Positions 16,419-24,165 of a stretch of DNA of 34,890 bases are shown here, one piece after another (the stretch's first letter is position 1; every line of letters begins with the position of its first letter). Origin of the DNA: Deltaproteobacteria bacterium (lineage in GTDB: Bacteria > Desulfobacterota > Desulfuromonadia > Desulfuromonadales > BM103). The stretch spans positions 1 to 34,890 of the forward strand of contig JAJRRB010000081.1 of assembly GCA_024279915.1 (NCBI GenBank). Direction: 5' to 3'. The position numbers were made by a program, and so were the translations under genes. The notes beneath the pieces are model-generated. The model was not told the DNA's origin. It saw only the letters and a list, made by a program, of their open reading frames with translations, and ran no database searches.

Positions 16419-16850
16419 ATGTCAACTGTTCTCGAAATGGCTGCAGACATAGTAGCTGCACATGCATCAACAACTTCTATGACTAAAGAAGAAATTATTG
16501 CTGAGATCCAAGAAGTTCATGCAGCACTAACAACCCTTGAAAAAGGTGAAGCTGTAGAGACAGCAGAAGAGGTACAGGAAGATAATGTGCCCGCAGTCAC
16601 TAAACGTAAAGCCTTCGGCAAGAAGCAGATCTTCTGCATGGTCTGCGGTAAGGGGTTCACTACTCTTAAACGTCACTTGAGTGCAGCACATGACCTCACA
16701 CCTAAAGAGTATCGTAAGCAGTTCGGTGTTCCTGCAGGAACGACTCTAGCTTCTAAAGACTATTCTGAATCTCGTAGGCAGATGGCCATTGATAAGAACC
16801 TCGCTGGCGGGTTAGCTAAAGCTCGTGCTGCCAGGGGTAAGAAGAAATAG
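16419..16850 (+). CDS. MucR/Ros-family zinc-finger transcriptional regulator
   Basis: A 143-residue protein. The core carries a C2H2 zinc finger, C73-x2-C76-x9-H86-x4-H91, inside FCMVCGKGFTTLKRHLSAAH, followed by the Ros/MucR signature LTPKEYRKQFGVP. The N-terminal half is acidic and helical and probably oligomerises; the C-terminus is strongly basic (KARAARGKKK). MucR proteins are DNA-binding regulators, sometimes with nucleoid-like behaviour. ATG 16419 is preferred over ATG 16413 because GAGGAG then has a 6-base spacer. A promoter lies at 16343-16371 and a terminator after the gene, so it is monocistronic. Confidence 0.92.
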   Translation: MSTVLEMAADIVAAHASTTSMTKEEIIAEIQEVHAALTTLEKGEAVETAEEVQEDNVPAVTKRKAFGKKQIFCMVCGKGFTTLKRHLSAAHDLTPKEYRKQFGVPAGTTLASKDYSESRRQMAIDKNLAGGLAKARAARGKKK

Positions 16851-16902
16851 GAGACTCTGATATTTTACCTGTATGTTTGTAGGGTAATCATACTGAGTTG
16901 AT

Positions 16903-16949
16903 GGAAGACCATCCTGGGTGACCATGTGTTAACGGGGTGGTCTTTTATT
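16903..16949 (+). terminator. terminator after the MucR-type gene
   Basis: The GAAGACCATCCT arm (from 16904) pairs with GGGGTGGTCTT (16934-16944) with G-U wobbles, followed by TTTATTTG. Confidence 0.7.
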
Positions 16950-16977
16950 TGTAAGATGACAAATGATGAGGTGCGGT

Positions 16978-16995
16978 CATTGGGGTCGGACCAAG
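16978..16995. repeat. GGGGTC-type repeat (copy 1 of an exact 18-mer)
   Basis: CATTGGGGTCGGACCAAG is identical to 20282-20299, and the following ~20 bases are also similar (a shared gTAATyAAAA). Both copies are intergenic. Confidence 0.6.
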
Positions 16996-17044
16996 CCAAG
17001 TCACTGTAATCAAAATCTCCTCTTAAAAGACACACTTCAGGGCA

Positions 17045-18214
17045 ATGATATCAATTCTCCCCACACTTTTAGTCTGCCTGTCACTGGTGGCTGGGCTGGT
17101 CTTTCTGCTGCTGTTGATCCGCGAGCAGTTCGTACGACTGACTCTCTCCGACGACCAAACCATCGACCAATGGCCTGTCGTCAGCATCATCGTTCCCGCC
17201 CGTAACGAAGCTGATTCCATTGAAGAAGCGCTGAAATCAGTCCTCGCACTTGATTACCCGAACAAAGAAATTATCGTCATCAACGATCGCTCCACCGACG
17301 CTACTGGAGAGATTTTGGCGCGGCTGGCCCAGGAATATTCAGAATTGCAACTTATTACGATCGACCGACTTCCTTCCGGTTGGCTGGGAAAGAATCATGC
17401 CTTGCAACGAGGTGCTATATCCGCATCGGGAGAACTTCTCCTCTTTACTGATGCCGACATCATCATGCAACCGCCACTGCTGCGCCGCGCGGTCTCTTGT
17501 TTCCTCACCCATCGGCTCGATCATCTGGCGATCGGACCTTCATTTCTGACCAAGGGTGTATTGCTCAATAGCGTCATAAGTGCTTTTCTGGTTGTTTTCA
17601 CCCTCTATACCCGCCCATGGGATGTCCGTCGGGCTCATTGCAAGGGACACATCGGCATTGGTGCCTTCAATCTGGTCCTGGCCTCTGCTTATCGTGACAG
17701 CGGTGAGCATTACTCCATAGCATTGCGACCCGACGACGATATGCGCCTCGGCCGCCAGCTTAAGGAACAGGGTTATCGGCAGGAGGTGGTTTTCGGTGAT
17801 AAGGCCATCTCGGTCGAATGGTATGGTTCGCTACAAGAGATGATAATCGGCCTGGAAAAGAACTCCTTTGCCGGGATCGATTACCAGATGACAAAACTGA
17901 TCGCCAGCACCGTTGCTCTGTTCGCCTTTTTCATCTGGCCGTTTGTCGCACTCCTGGCAACTTCGGGAATGCTCTGGTGGGGAAACCTGCTGACAGTCAT
18001 TCTGCTCGGTCTCTGTTTCCGTTTGACCGCTGGAGTTGTCGGAATGTCAGGGTTTTATTACCTCGGCTTGCCGTTCGGTATTGCCATTATTATCCATATC
18101 ATGTGGCGTTCGGCATTACGAATTTTACTGCGCGGTGGGATGGAGTGGCGAGAGACCTTTTATGCGTTGGATGAACTACGGGAAAACGGGCGGCAGGAGA
18201 AGTTGAAAGTTTAG
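17045..18214 (+). CDS. membrane-associated GT2 glycosyltransferase
   Basis: A 389-residue family-2 glycosyltransferase. An N-terminal membrane helix (about residues 4-25) precedes the GT-A domain. The nucleotide-binding start is VSIIVPARNEADSIEEAL, the metal-binding DxD is D136-A-D138 in FTDADI, an acceptor loop reads SGWLGKNHALQRG, and an RPDDDMRLGR segment stands where the catalytic base is usual. Two or three C-terminal helices (about 290-355) follow. This build resembles HpnB/CrtQ-like enzymes that transfer sugars to lipid or carotenoid acceptors, but no hopanoid or carotenoid gene is nearby, so the acceptor is unknown. It is convergent with pncB. The ATG at 17045 has only a weak ribosome site (CAGGG). 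Confidence 0.87.
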   Translation: MISILPTLLVCLSLVAGLVFLLLLIREQFVRLTLSDDQTIDQWPVVSIIVPARNEADSIEEALKSVLALDYPNKEIIVINDRSTDATGEILARLAQEYSELQLITIDRLPSGWLGKNHALQRGAISASGELLLFTDADIIMQPPLLRRAVSCFLTHRLDHLAIGPSFLTKGVLLNSVISAFLVVFTLYTRPWDVRRAHCKGHIGIGAFNLVLASAYRDSGEHYSIALRPDDDMRLGRQLKEQGYRQEVVFGDKAISVEWYGSLQEMIIGLEKNSFAGIDYQMTKLIASTVALFAFFIWPFVALLATSGMLWWGNLLTVILLGLCFRLTAGVVGMSGFYYLGLPFGIAIIIHIMWRSALRILLRGGMEWRETFYALDELRENGRQEKLKV

Positions 18215-18249
18215 CGACTTCCCGGGATACTCAATATCGCTCGCAACTC

Positions 18250-19464
18250 TTAGTCCTTCAATGTTTCCTCTATCAACGCAATCCCATACGTCTTAGCCAC
18301 CTTGCGCAAATAATCATCATCCTCACACATACTCTTCCCCGGTTCATCGGAAACCTTTGCCACCGGTTGGCCATTGGCGCGGACCATCTTAATGACGATA
18401 TTGAGGACTTTGATACCAACATCATTACCAAGATTGGTGCCGATGCCGAAAGACATCTGAATCCGGCCGACAAAGTATTCATAGATCTTGATCATACGTG
18501 GGAAATCGAGGCTGTCGCTAAAGATCAGGGTGCGAGTCAGGGGGTCAATGCCACAGCGGCGGTAGAGTTCGATTGCCTGCTCGCCCCAGGCGAAGGGGTC
18601 GCCGCTGTCGTGGCGAAGGCCACTAAAGGATGCGGCAAGCACAGGGTCGAAATCGCGGCAGAAGGCTGCCATGTTGTAGTTGTCGGTCAGGGCGATGCCA
18701 AGGGCACCGTGGAACTCGCGAACCCAGCCATTCAGTGCGGCGCGCTGCGCCTCAGCAAGTTCGACCACCCCCTGCCAGGCCTGTAGCCACTCATGTGCCA
18801 TGGTGCCGATCGGTGTGATCCCGAGCTGCCAGGCAAGATAGAGGTTACTGGTGCCGGCGAGGTGCTGTGGTGCTCTCTCGCGAAAGGTCTCGACCATCTC
18901 GTACTGCCAGATTTTCGAAGCCCGGCGCCGGGTCGAAAAGTCGGCGATCTTCACTCCGGCCAGATCGGTACGATCAGTCAGGAGCTTGAGCTTTGTCGCC
19001 AACCGTGCACGACCAACCTCCGGATCAAAGCCGCCTTCGAGTTCAAACGAATTCAGTTCACTGATGATTGCCAGGGCATAAATTTCAAACAAACAGATTG
19101 CCAACAGTGGTCCGCGAAAGCGCAGGTCGATGTCACCATTTGCGAGCGGCCTGGTGAAGATGTGTTCAGGGTTGAGTTGGAAACTGCGAAGATAATCGAG
19201 GAAGTCGGCTTTGAAAAAGGGGAAGTTGGCGAGATAGCTAAGCTCGTCTTTTCGGAAGCGGAGATCACAGACCAGGCCAAGTTGGCGCACGACCTCCGGC
19301 AGGATCTTAGCCAGGTCGGTGCCGTTGCCGGTCAGGTTGCGGCAGTTGAATTTCCACTCGGCTTCAATCCCGGCAAACTCCGGCGCATGGTAGAACGCCT
19401 GCATCATCGTCAGTTTGTAGAGGTCGGTATCGAGCAGTGATGTAATCAAGGCCTTGCGTGGCAT
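18250..19464 (-). CDS. pncB: nicotinate phosphoribosyltransferase
   Basis: A 404-residue enzyme that condenses nicotinate with PRPP to nicotinate mononucleotide, using ATP, in the Preiss-Handler branch of NAD salvage. Family marks include SLLDTDLYKLTMMQAFYH at the N-terminus, DFSTRRRASKIWQYEMVE, GTMAHEWLQAWQ with the histidine that is phosphorylated in relatives, and RHDSGDPFAWGEQAIELY and IFSDSLDFPRM in the phosphate-binding half. The length is normal. ATG 19464 (MPRKAL) is chosen because AGGA lies eight bases before it; ATG 19473 is three codons upstream. It follows the nicotinamidase gene by about 30 bases, which supplies its substrate. Confidence 0.95.
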   Translation of the reverse strand: MPRKALITSLLDTDLYKLTMMQAFYHAPEFAGIEAEWKFNCRNLTGNGTDLAKILPEVVRQLGLVCDLRFRKDELSYLANFPFFKADFLDYLRSFQLNPEHIFTRPLANGDIDLRFRGPLLAICLFEIYALAIISELNSFELEGGFDPEVGRARLATKLKLLTDRTDLAGVKIADFSTRRRASKIWQYEMVETFRERAPQHLAGTSNLYLAWQLGITPIGTMAHEWLQAWQGVVELAEAQRAALNGWVREFHGALGIALTDNYNMAAFCRDFDPVLAASFSGLRHDSGDPFAWGEQAIELYRRCGIDPLTRTLIFSDSLDFPRMIKIYEYFVGRIQMSFGIGTNLGNDVGIKVLNIVIKMVRANGQPVAKVSDEPGKSMCEDDDYLRKVAKTYGIALIEETLKD

Positions 19465-19496
19465 GACATTCATCCTGGCGGATCGGTCGGTGATGG

Positions 19497-20144
19497 TCAG
19501 GCAGAGCTCGTCAACTCGTTGGCGCTCTGGATGGTTTCGATCCCGGCGTTGTGCATCTGCTCCAGGTCCTCTTCTAGGGTCGCCAGATACACGCTGCGGC
19601 AAGCGCCGAGGTTCACGATCACCCGGAACCCGGCCTCTTTCAATTGCAGCGCGGTGGTCTTCATGCAGAAGTCGGTCGCCAGGCCACCGACAATCACTGT
19701 CTCAATCAAGCGTTCCCGTAGCCATTCAATCGCCCCGGTTGATTCGGTGCAGGCCAGATCGTGAAAACAGGAGCCGTACGGATGCTTCTCCGGATCGATT
19801 CCCTTGCGCACCACCAGGTCATAGGCGTCTTCGTCCGGCAGGCCGGGGATCAGCTTGTTCCCCTCGGTACCGACCACACAGTGTGCCGGCCACTTGACAT
19901 CGAGGTTAGGATAATCTCCTTCGACCGGAGTCATGACAGCGCTTGGATCAGTGGTAATCCATGGGGCAGTAGCGGGATGGTCTTCCTTGCTGGCTACCCG
20001 GTAAACAGCGTATTCAGCCTGCCGGTTGAGCTCATCTGCGATCTCGTTACCGCTGATGATCGGCAGTTCATCCGGGCACAACGGCGTGAAACCGCGCTGT
20101 GGGTCGACATCGAAGCTTGCGGTTTTCTCTTTGTCTGTGCACAT
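19497..20144 (-). CDS. pncA: nicotinamidase (isochorismatase fold)
   Basis: A 215-residue amidohydrolase that converts nicotinamide to nicotinate and ammonia. The catalytic triad is visible: D14 in FDVDPQRGF, K114 in VVRKGID and C160 in GGLATDFCMKTTA. The segment KWPAHCVVGTEGNKL is also typical. The start ATG 20144 (MCTDKEK) has AAGGA eight bases upstream; the frame is open further upstream, but that part has no family likeness. It is the first gene of a pncA-pncB operon for NAD recycling. A perfect 7-bp dyad at 20173-20193 lies just before its ribosome site and could be an operator. Confidence 0.93.
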   Translation of the reverse strand: MCTDKEKTASFDVDPQRGFTPLCPDELPIISGNEIADELNRQAEYAVYRVASKEDHPATAPWITTDPSAVMTPVEGDYPNLDVKWPAHCVVGTEGNKLIPGLPDEDAYDLVVRKGIDPEKHPYGSCFHDLACTESTGAIEWLRERLIETVIVGGLATDFCMKTTALQLKEAGFRVIVNLGACRSVYLATLEEDLEQMHNAGIETIQSANELTSSA

Positions 20145-20172
20145 CTTGTTTTCCTTACACCCTGTATCCCTT

Positions 20173-20193
20173 ACACTGGGGTCTGTCCAGTGT
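20173..20193. promoter_or_regulatory. dyad upstream of pncA, possible operator
   Basis: ACACTGG, a 7-base spacer and CCAGTGT form a perfect 21-base dyad 29 bases before the pncA start. Its size and place suit a repressor site for NAD salvage; no specific regulator is claimed. Confidence 0.35.
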
Positions 20194-20281
20194 GGTTGAG
20201 TAGATAGCCTGACTTGAGGGCTGTTCTCAGTATATCCTATGATAACCCTCCGTGGGCACTCTGCCACAATGCGATTGTTGC

Positions 20282-20299
20282 CATTGGGGTCGGACCAAG
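20282..20299. repeat. GGGGTC-type repeat (copy 2 of an exact 18-mer)
   Basis: CATTGGGGTCGGACCAAG is identical to 16978-16995. Shorter GGGGTCAGG cores are at 13448, 14859 and 15376, and GGGGTCAG is at 21892. Confidence 0.6.
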
Positions 20300-20504
20300 G
20301 TAACCACCCGTAATTAAAAGAAATAACGACTAAAATCCGATGTTTTATGACCTTATAGGCTCATTTTTGATGCTAAAATCAGCTTCTTAACCGTTTAATC
20401 CTGTTATTGTTAACGAGCCCAGCCTCCATCCTACCCGTTCGAAGATACGGAGCTTGGGGTAACAAGTACATGTTTCAAAAATCAATTATAACCTTGGAAT
20501 CGGG

Positions 20505-20573
20505 GGGCACTATACCCATTCTAATGTCACATCCCCCCTGCGTCGGAGCCTGGAACACTCAATATTGAGTGCC
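20505..20573. repeat. composite REP-like element (second copy)
   Basis: The A motif (GGGCACTATACCCATTCTAA, then TGTCA) is followed 47 bases after its start by a palindrome, GGAACACTCAATATTGAGTG, then CCC. The order and spacing match 6244-6316. It ends 23 bases before the lipoprotein gene and overlaps its likely leader. Confidence 0.65.
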
Positions 20574-20596
20574 CTCAATCTCCAAAAGGAAACTAC

Positions 20597-20821
20597 ATGA
20601 ATAAATTCATCTTAATCCTGTTGTTCATTTGTTGCACGGCCTTAACCGCTTGTACCAACGACCAAGGGGGGCAGCAACTTGAAATAGCGCAATTCGAGGA
20701 GAAACAGAACAACAGAGAACATGCGATAAAGCTGTACGAAGAGGTGATCAGCAAGTATGCGGGAACACCAAACGCAAAGTTTGCTCAGCAACGTTTGAAT
20801 GCGCTGAAAGAAGGCAAGTGA
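20597..20821 (+). CDS. small lipoprotein with a TPR-like repeat
   Basis: A 74-residue protein with a lipoprotein signal: basic start MNKF, hydrophobic stretch ILILLFICCTALTAC and lipobox LTAC, with C19 as the lipidated residue. After it come about 50 residues that form one helix pair of TPR type (EKQNNREHAIKLYEEVISKY, then NAKFAQQRLNALKEGK). The ATG at 20597 follows AAAGGAAA. It is probably anchored in the inner or outer membrane facing the periplasm; its partner is unknown. The stop overlaps a GTG of the following hydrolase gene, so the two may be co-translated. Confidence 0.8.
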   Translation: MNKFILILLFICCTALTACTNDQGGQQLEIAQFEEKQNNREHAIKLYEEVISKYAGTPNAKFAQQRLNALKEGK

Positions 20822-20832
20822 GGGAATCTGAG

Positions 20833-21816
20833 TTGGGTACACTCCAACCGATGACACGCCCTGTTCATAAGCGCCCGTGGTTCCTCCCTAACGGCCATTG
20901 CGAAACGATCTGGCCGTCGCTATGTCGTAAGGTGCCTATGCCGGCCTATCGCCGGGAACGGATTGCGACAGAGGATAATGATTTTCTCGACCTCGACTGG
21001 TTGCAATCGGATCGGTCGCGTCTGGTCATCATTTCGCACGGGCTTGAGGGCGACTCCCATCGTCATTACGTGACCGGCATGGCCCAGGCCCTGTCTGCTG
21101 CTGAATGGGATGTGCTGGCCTGGAATTTCCGTGGTTGCAGCGGTGAGATCAACCTTCAACCACGTTTCACCCACAACGGCGCCAGCGACGACCTGCATGC
21201 AGTGGTCTGTCACGCTCAACAGAGTCAGCGTTACGAGACCATCGTGCTTATTGGCTGCAGTATGGGGGGCAATCTGTCGCTGGTTTATCTTGGCCAGGAT
21301 GCTGCGCGGGTTCCGGTCCAGGTCCGTGCCGCAATCTGTTTCTCGGTGCCTTGTGATCTGGCTGCTGCGTCAGAGCATCTTGCCAAAGCTGGTAACCGCA
21401 TTTACATGCAGCGCTTCATGCACCTGATGGGGCACAAGGTTCGAGCACAGGCCATTCGCTACCCGGAGCTGTTTATGTGTGACGACTACGCCGAGCTAAA
21501 AACCTTCCATGATTTTGACAATCGCTACACGGCTCCTCTGCACGGTTTTCGCGACGCCCGCCATTATTGGCAGGAGTGCAGTTGTCTGCCATATCTTAAT
21601 AATGTGGCTGTTCCGGCCTGGATCGTCAACGCATTGAATGACCCATTTCTGCCGCCGCAATGTTTTCCCGATTCACGCGATCATGGTAACCCTTTACTTG
21701 AGGTTATCACGCCACAACATGGTGGCCACTGTGGTTTCGCTTGCGCTGGACATGGGCAACTTTATTGGTCGGAGGCGTTGGCTGTTTCCTTGTTATTTGA
21801 TATAGAGAAAAAATGA
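20833..21816 (+). CDS. alpha/beta hydrolase, YheT family
   Basis: A hydrolase of about 327 residues. The N-terminal PWFLPNGHCETIWPSL is the hallmark of the YheT/Abhydrolase group. The nucleophile elbow is GCSMGG, the aspartate is in VNALNDPFLPP and the histidine is in HGGHCGF, giving a complete Ser-Asp-His triad. These proteins are carboxyl esterases of uncertain natural substrate. The start is not settled: TTG 20833 has AGGGA seven bases upstream; GTG 20818 overlaps the lipoprotein stop (GTGA); ATG 20851 (MTRPVHK) is nearest to the conserved region but lacks a ribosome site. A GGGACA repeat and a hairpin follow the gene. Confidence 0.9.
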   Translation: MGTLQPMTRPVHKRPWFLPNGHCETIWPSLCRKVPMPAYRRERIATEDNDFLDLDWLQSDRSRLVIISHGLEGDSHRHYVTGMAQALSAAEWDVLAWNFRGCSGEINLQPRFTHNGASDDLHAVVCHAQQSQRYETIVLIGCSMGGNLSLVYLGQDAARVPVQVRAAICFSVPCDLAAASEHLAKAGNRIYMQRFMHLMGHKVRAQAIRYPELFMCDDYAELKTFHDFDNRYTAPLHGFRDARHYWQECSCLPYLNNVAVPAWIVNALNDPFLPPQCFPDSRDHGNPLLEVITPQHGGHCGFACAGHGQLYWSEALAVSLLFDIEKK

Positions 21817-21850
21817 TCAGGGGCTTCCCTCCTTGTACGATGGAAGCTGT

Positions 21851-21877
21851 GGGACATAATCCCTACTCTAATATCAG
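21851..21877. repeat. REP-like A motif (third copy)
   Basis: GGGACATAATCCCTACTC followed by TAATATCAG aligns with 6244-6270 and 20505-20529. Confidence 0.55.
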
Positions 21878-21889
21878 CCCAGTTGCTAA

Positions 21890-21924
21890 CAGGGGTCAGT
21901 TTCTATAAACTGGCCCCTGCTTTA
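21890..21924 (+). terminator. hairpin after the YheT gene
   Basis: A 13-bp stem (21890-21902 with 21907-21919, one G-U pair) with a 4-base loop is followed by CTTTATTT. It probably ends the lipoprotein-hydrolase unit. Its GGGGTCAG core again resembles the repeat family. Confidence 0.65.
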
Positions 21925-21945
21925 TTTCAGATATAGGAATGCAGA

Positions 21946-22989
21946 GTGTCACTCAATAAGCGAGTCAACATGACGGACAAGACTAAAAAGAAACCAGGTA
22001 AACCCGCCAAAAAATACAGCCAGGCAGCACGACTGCACGATGTGATTCGCATTCTTGAATCACGCTACGGGGCAACGGTTGATGAACTGGCCGAAGAGTG
22101 TGGAGTTACCCGGCGAACCATTTATCGTGATCTTGATGCGATCCGCGATGCTGGTTATCCATTGATCTCTGACCCTGAAGATGATGGCCGGATGCTTTAC
22201 AGCTTCATCACCGGGTATAAAAAACTTCCGCCGATTACCTTTTCGCTGGAAGAATTGATGACTCTCTACCTCTGTCGCGGTCAGCTTGGTTTTCTGTCCG
22301 GAACACCTTTTCAGGATGATCTCGATGCTATCTTTGGGCGGATTCGTTCGAGCTTGCCGCCGCGCAGCGTGGCTCATCTGGAGAGAATTGCTGAGACCGC
22401 AACGCCCAAGTTTCAAGGTGAGCGCGATTATGCCGCGAAGAAAGAGCTGCTGAAGGAACTACGTCGGGCACTACTCTACCAGTATCGTATTGATCTCTCT
22501 TATACGCCCGCAAGACGCGACACTGAAACTTATCGCTTCGACCCTTACACCTTGCTCTTTTACGAAGGAGCGCTCTATTTGGGGGGGTATGCTCACAACA
22601 GGGACGCCTTGCGACTCTTTCTCATTGATCGCATTGAACAAGTAACCGTTCTCAATGAACGTTTTGAAGTTCCAGAAGACTTTTCCGCTGACGACCTGAC
22701 TCGTACCTCTTTCGGCCTGATCGATGAAGAACACCAGACAATCAAAGTTCGTTTCGGTGCCGAAATCAGTCATCTGATCCGCGAACGAACCTGGCATCCG
22801 AGTCAAAAGCTGGAAGAGAAAGTTGATGGGTCGCTGATCCTCACCTTTGCGGCCAGCGGTGAGAAGGAGATTCTGGCCTGGCTCTACTCTTATCTGCCTC
22901 ACGTACAGGTACTGGAGCCTGAAGGATTGCGCAAAGTCTTCTATCAGAGTTTGCGCGACGGTTTACTCAAGGATTCATTCAAGCAATAA
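21946..22989 (+). CDS. WYL-domain transcriptional regulator (YafY type)
   Basis: A 347-residue protein. After a basic leader comes a DeoR/HTH_11-type winged helix (ARLHDVIRILESRYGATVDE and VTRRTIYRDLDAIRDAGYPL). A WYL domain follows (about residues 160-245; YRFDPYTLLFYEGALYLGGY, FLIDRIEQVTVL), and then a C-terminal WCX extension (ILAWLYSYLPHVQVLEPEGL). WYL regulators bind nucleotides or nucleic acid fragments and often control stress or defence genes. The start GTG 21946 has AGGA seven bases upstream; ATG 21970 (MTDKTKKK) is an alternative. Its 3' end overlaps the convergent moeA by 15 bases. Its target is unknown. Confidence 0.92.
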   Translation: MSLNKRVNMTDKTKKKPGKPAKKYSQAARLHDVIRILESRYGATVDELAEECGVTRRTIYRDLDAIRDAGYPLISDPEDDGRMLYSFITGYKKLPPITFSLEELMTLYLCRGQLGFLSGTPFQDDLDAIFGRIRSSLPPRSVAHLERIAETATPKFQGERDYAAKKELLKELRRALLYQYRIDLSYTPARRDTETYRFDPYTLLFYEGALYLGGYAHNRDALRLFLIDRIEQVTVLNERFEVPEDFSADDLTRTSFGLIDEEHQTIKVRFGAEISHLIRERTWHPSQKLEEKVDGSLILTFAASGEKEILAWLYSYLPHVQVLEPEGLRKVFYQSLRDGLLKDSFKQ

Positions 22990-24165
22990 CACCTCAACAC
23001 GCTTTCCCTGGTCCATCTGTGCAGTTCCTGCCGGGACGGCCAGAAGCGCGTTAGAACCCTGGATACTGAGATTCTGCCCCGATCCCTGATGGGATTGAAC
23101 GGTAACTTCATACTGATCGTTGCGCCACTCCAACCGACACCAGAGGAACCGTTGTCGATCCCCTTTGTTCTTAACCTGACCGGTGAGAATGCCATTACGT
23201 TTTTGCAGATGGTCATCTCTATGTCCAGCCATTTTCTTTAAGGCTGGTCTGGCAAAGACCTCAAAGGTTGCTGCCGTAGCGGCAGGATTCCCCGGTAGGC
23301 CTAAAAAAGGTTTCTCCCCGAGCAGACCAAAGAGCACCGGCTTACCCGGTTTGATAGCGACCTTCCAGAAAATCTTCTCGAAACTGTGATTAGCCAGTGC
23401 GTCTTGAACCTGATCCTTTTCGCCAACTGACACCCCGCCTGTGCTCAGCACCAGATCCGCATCCATTGCCTGGGCGATACATTTGTCCAGCGAATCGGTA
23501 TTATCTTTACCAATGCCAATCCAGACAGGCTCACAACCGCATTCCCGTAAGCGTGTCGTCAAGAAATGCAGGTTGGAATTGATAATCTGACCTGGCCCGG
23601 GTTTCTCACCCAGTTCGACCAACTCATCCCCTGTTGAAATGATAGAAACTCGTGGCCGCGGATAAACTTTAACCCGGGCAACCCCCGCGCATGCCAGCAG
23701 ACTGATTTCCCCTGCCTGCAACATCGTTCCTGTTTGAAGAAGCAGTTGACCAGATTTAAACTCTTCTCCTTGATAGCGAACATGCTGACCAGAAGTGACC
23801 GGAACCTGGATATGAAGTTGCCCATGCTCTTCTTCTGTATCCTCTAGGGGAATGACTGTATCTGTCCCTTTCGGTAGTGCGGCCCCGGTTGTAATCCGGA
23901 TTGACTGCCCAGCTAGAATTGTTCCGGATAATGGATGTCCCGCGTAAGAGGCGCCGATGATCTCCAGAGGAGAGCCGGGAGTATACGATTCCCCGGCAAT
24001 GGCATAGCCATCCATGGCAGAGTTGTCACAGAGGGGCATATCCCATTGCGCTAGTGCGTCTTCCGCCAGAACCAGACCACCAGCATCAGCTGTCGGCATT
24101 TCGCAAGGTGTGAGTGGTTTTACTGTATTCAGAACGATTTGTAGTGCCTCGTCATATGGCAGCAT
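22975..24165 (-). CDS. moeA: molybdopterin molybdenumtransferase MoeA
   Basis: A 396-residue enzyme that inserts molybdate into adenylylated molybdopterin to give Mo-cofactor. Visible family motifs are CDNSAMDGYAIAGES near the N-terminus, STGDELVELG, GPGQIINSN, VLSTGGVSVGEKD and FLGLPGNPAAT. The C-terminal domain IV is present. ATG 24165 has GGGAGGA seven bases upstream and lies 14 bases inside the end of modC. It is the last gene of the mobA-mobB-modE-modABC-moeA operon. The gene product is needed for the nitrate reductase encoded divergently. Confidence 0.95.
   Translation of the reverse strand: MLPYDEALQIVLNTVKPLTPCEMPTADAGGLVLAEDALAQWDMPLCDNSAMDGYAIAGESYTPGSPLEIIGASYAGHPLSGTILAGQSIRITTGAALPKGTDTVIPLEDTEEEHGQLHIQVPVTSGQHVRYQGEEFKSGQLLLQTGTMLQAGEISLLACAGVARVKVYPRPRVSIISTGDELVELGEKPGPGQIINSNLHFLTTRLRECGCEPVWIGIGKDNTDSLDKCIAQAMDADLVLSTGGVSVGEKDQVQDALANHSFEKIFWKVAIKPGKPVLFGLLGEKPFLGLPGNPAATAATFEVFARPALKKMAGHRDDHLQKRNGILTGQVKNKGDRQRFLWCRLEWRNDQYEVTVQSHQGSGQNLSIQGSNALLAVPAGTAQMDQGKRVEVLLLE

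Larger units (their letters stand above)
20194..20596. other. intergenic stretch with REP-like repeats
   Basis: About 400 bases without a gene between the divergent pncA and lipoprotein genes. They hold a GGGGTC-type repeat (20282-20299), a composite repeat (20505-20573) and AT-rich sequence between them. No clear promoter for the lipoprotein gene is seen. Confidence 0.6.

Noticed and set aside
16184-16450. 88-codon minus-strand frame before the MucR-type gene
   Set aside because: AT-rich, overlaps the promoter and start of the MucR-type gene, no family likeness.
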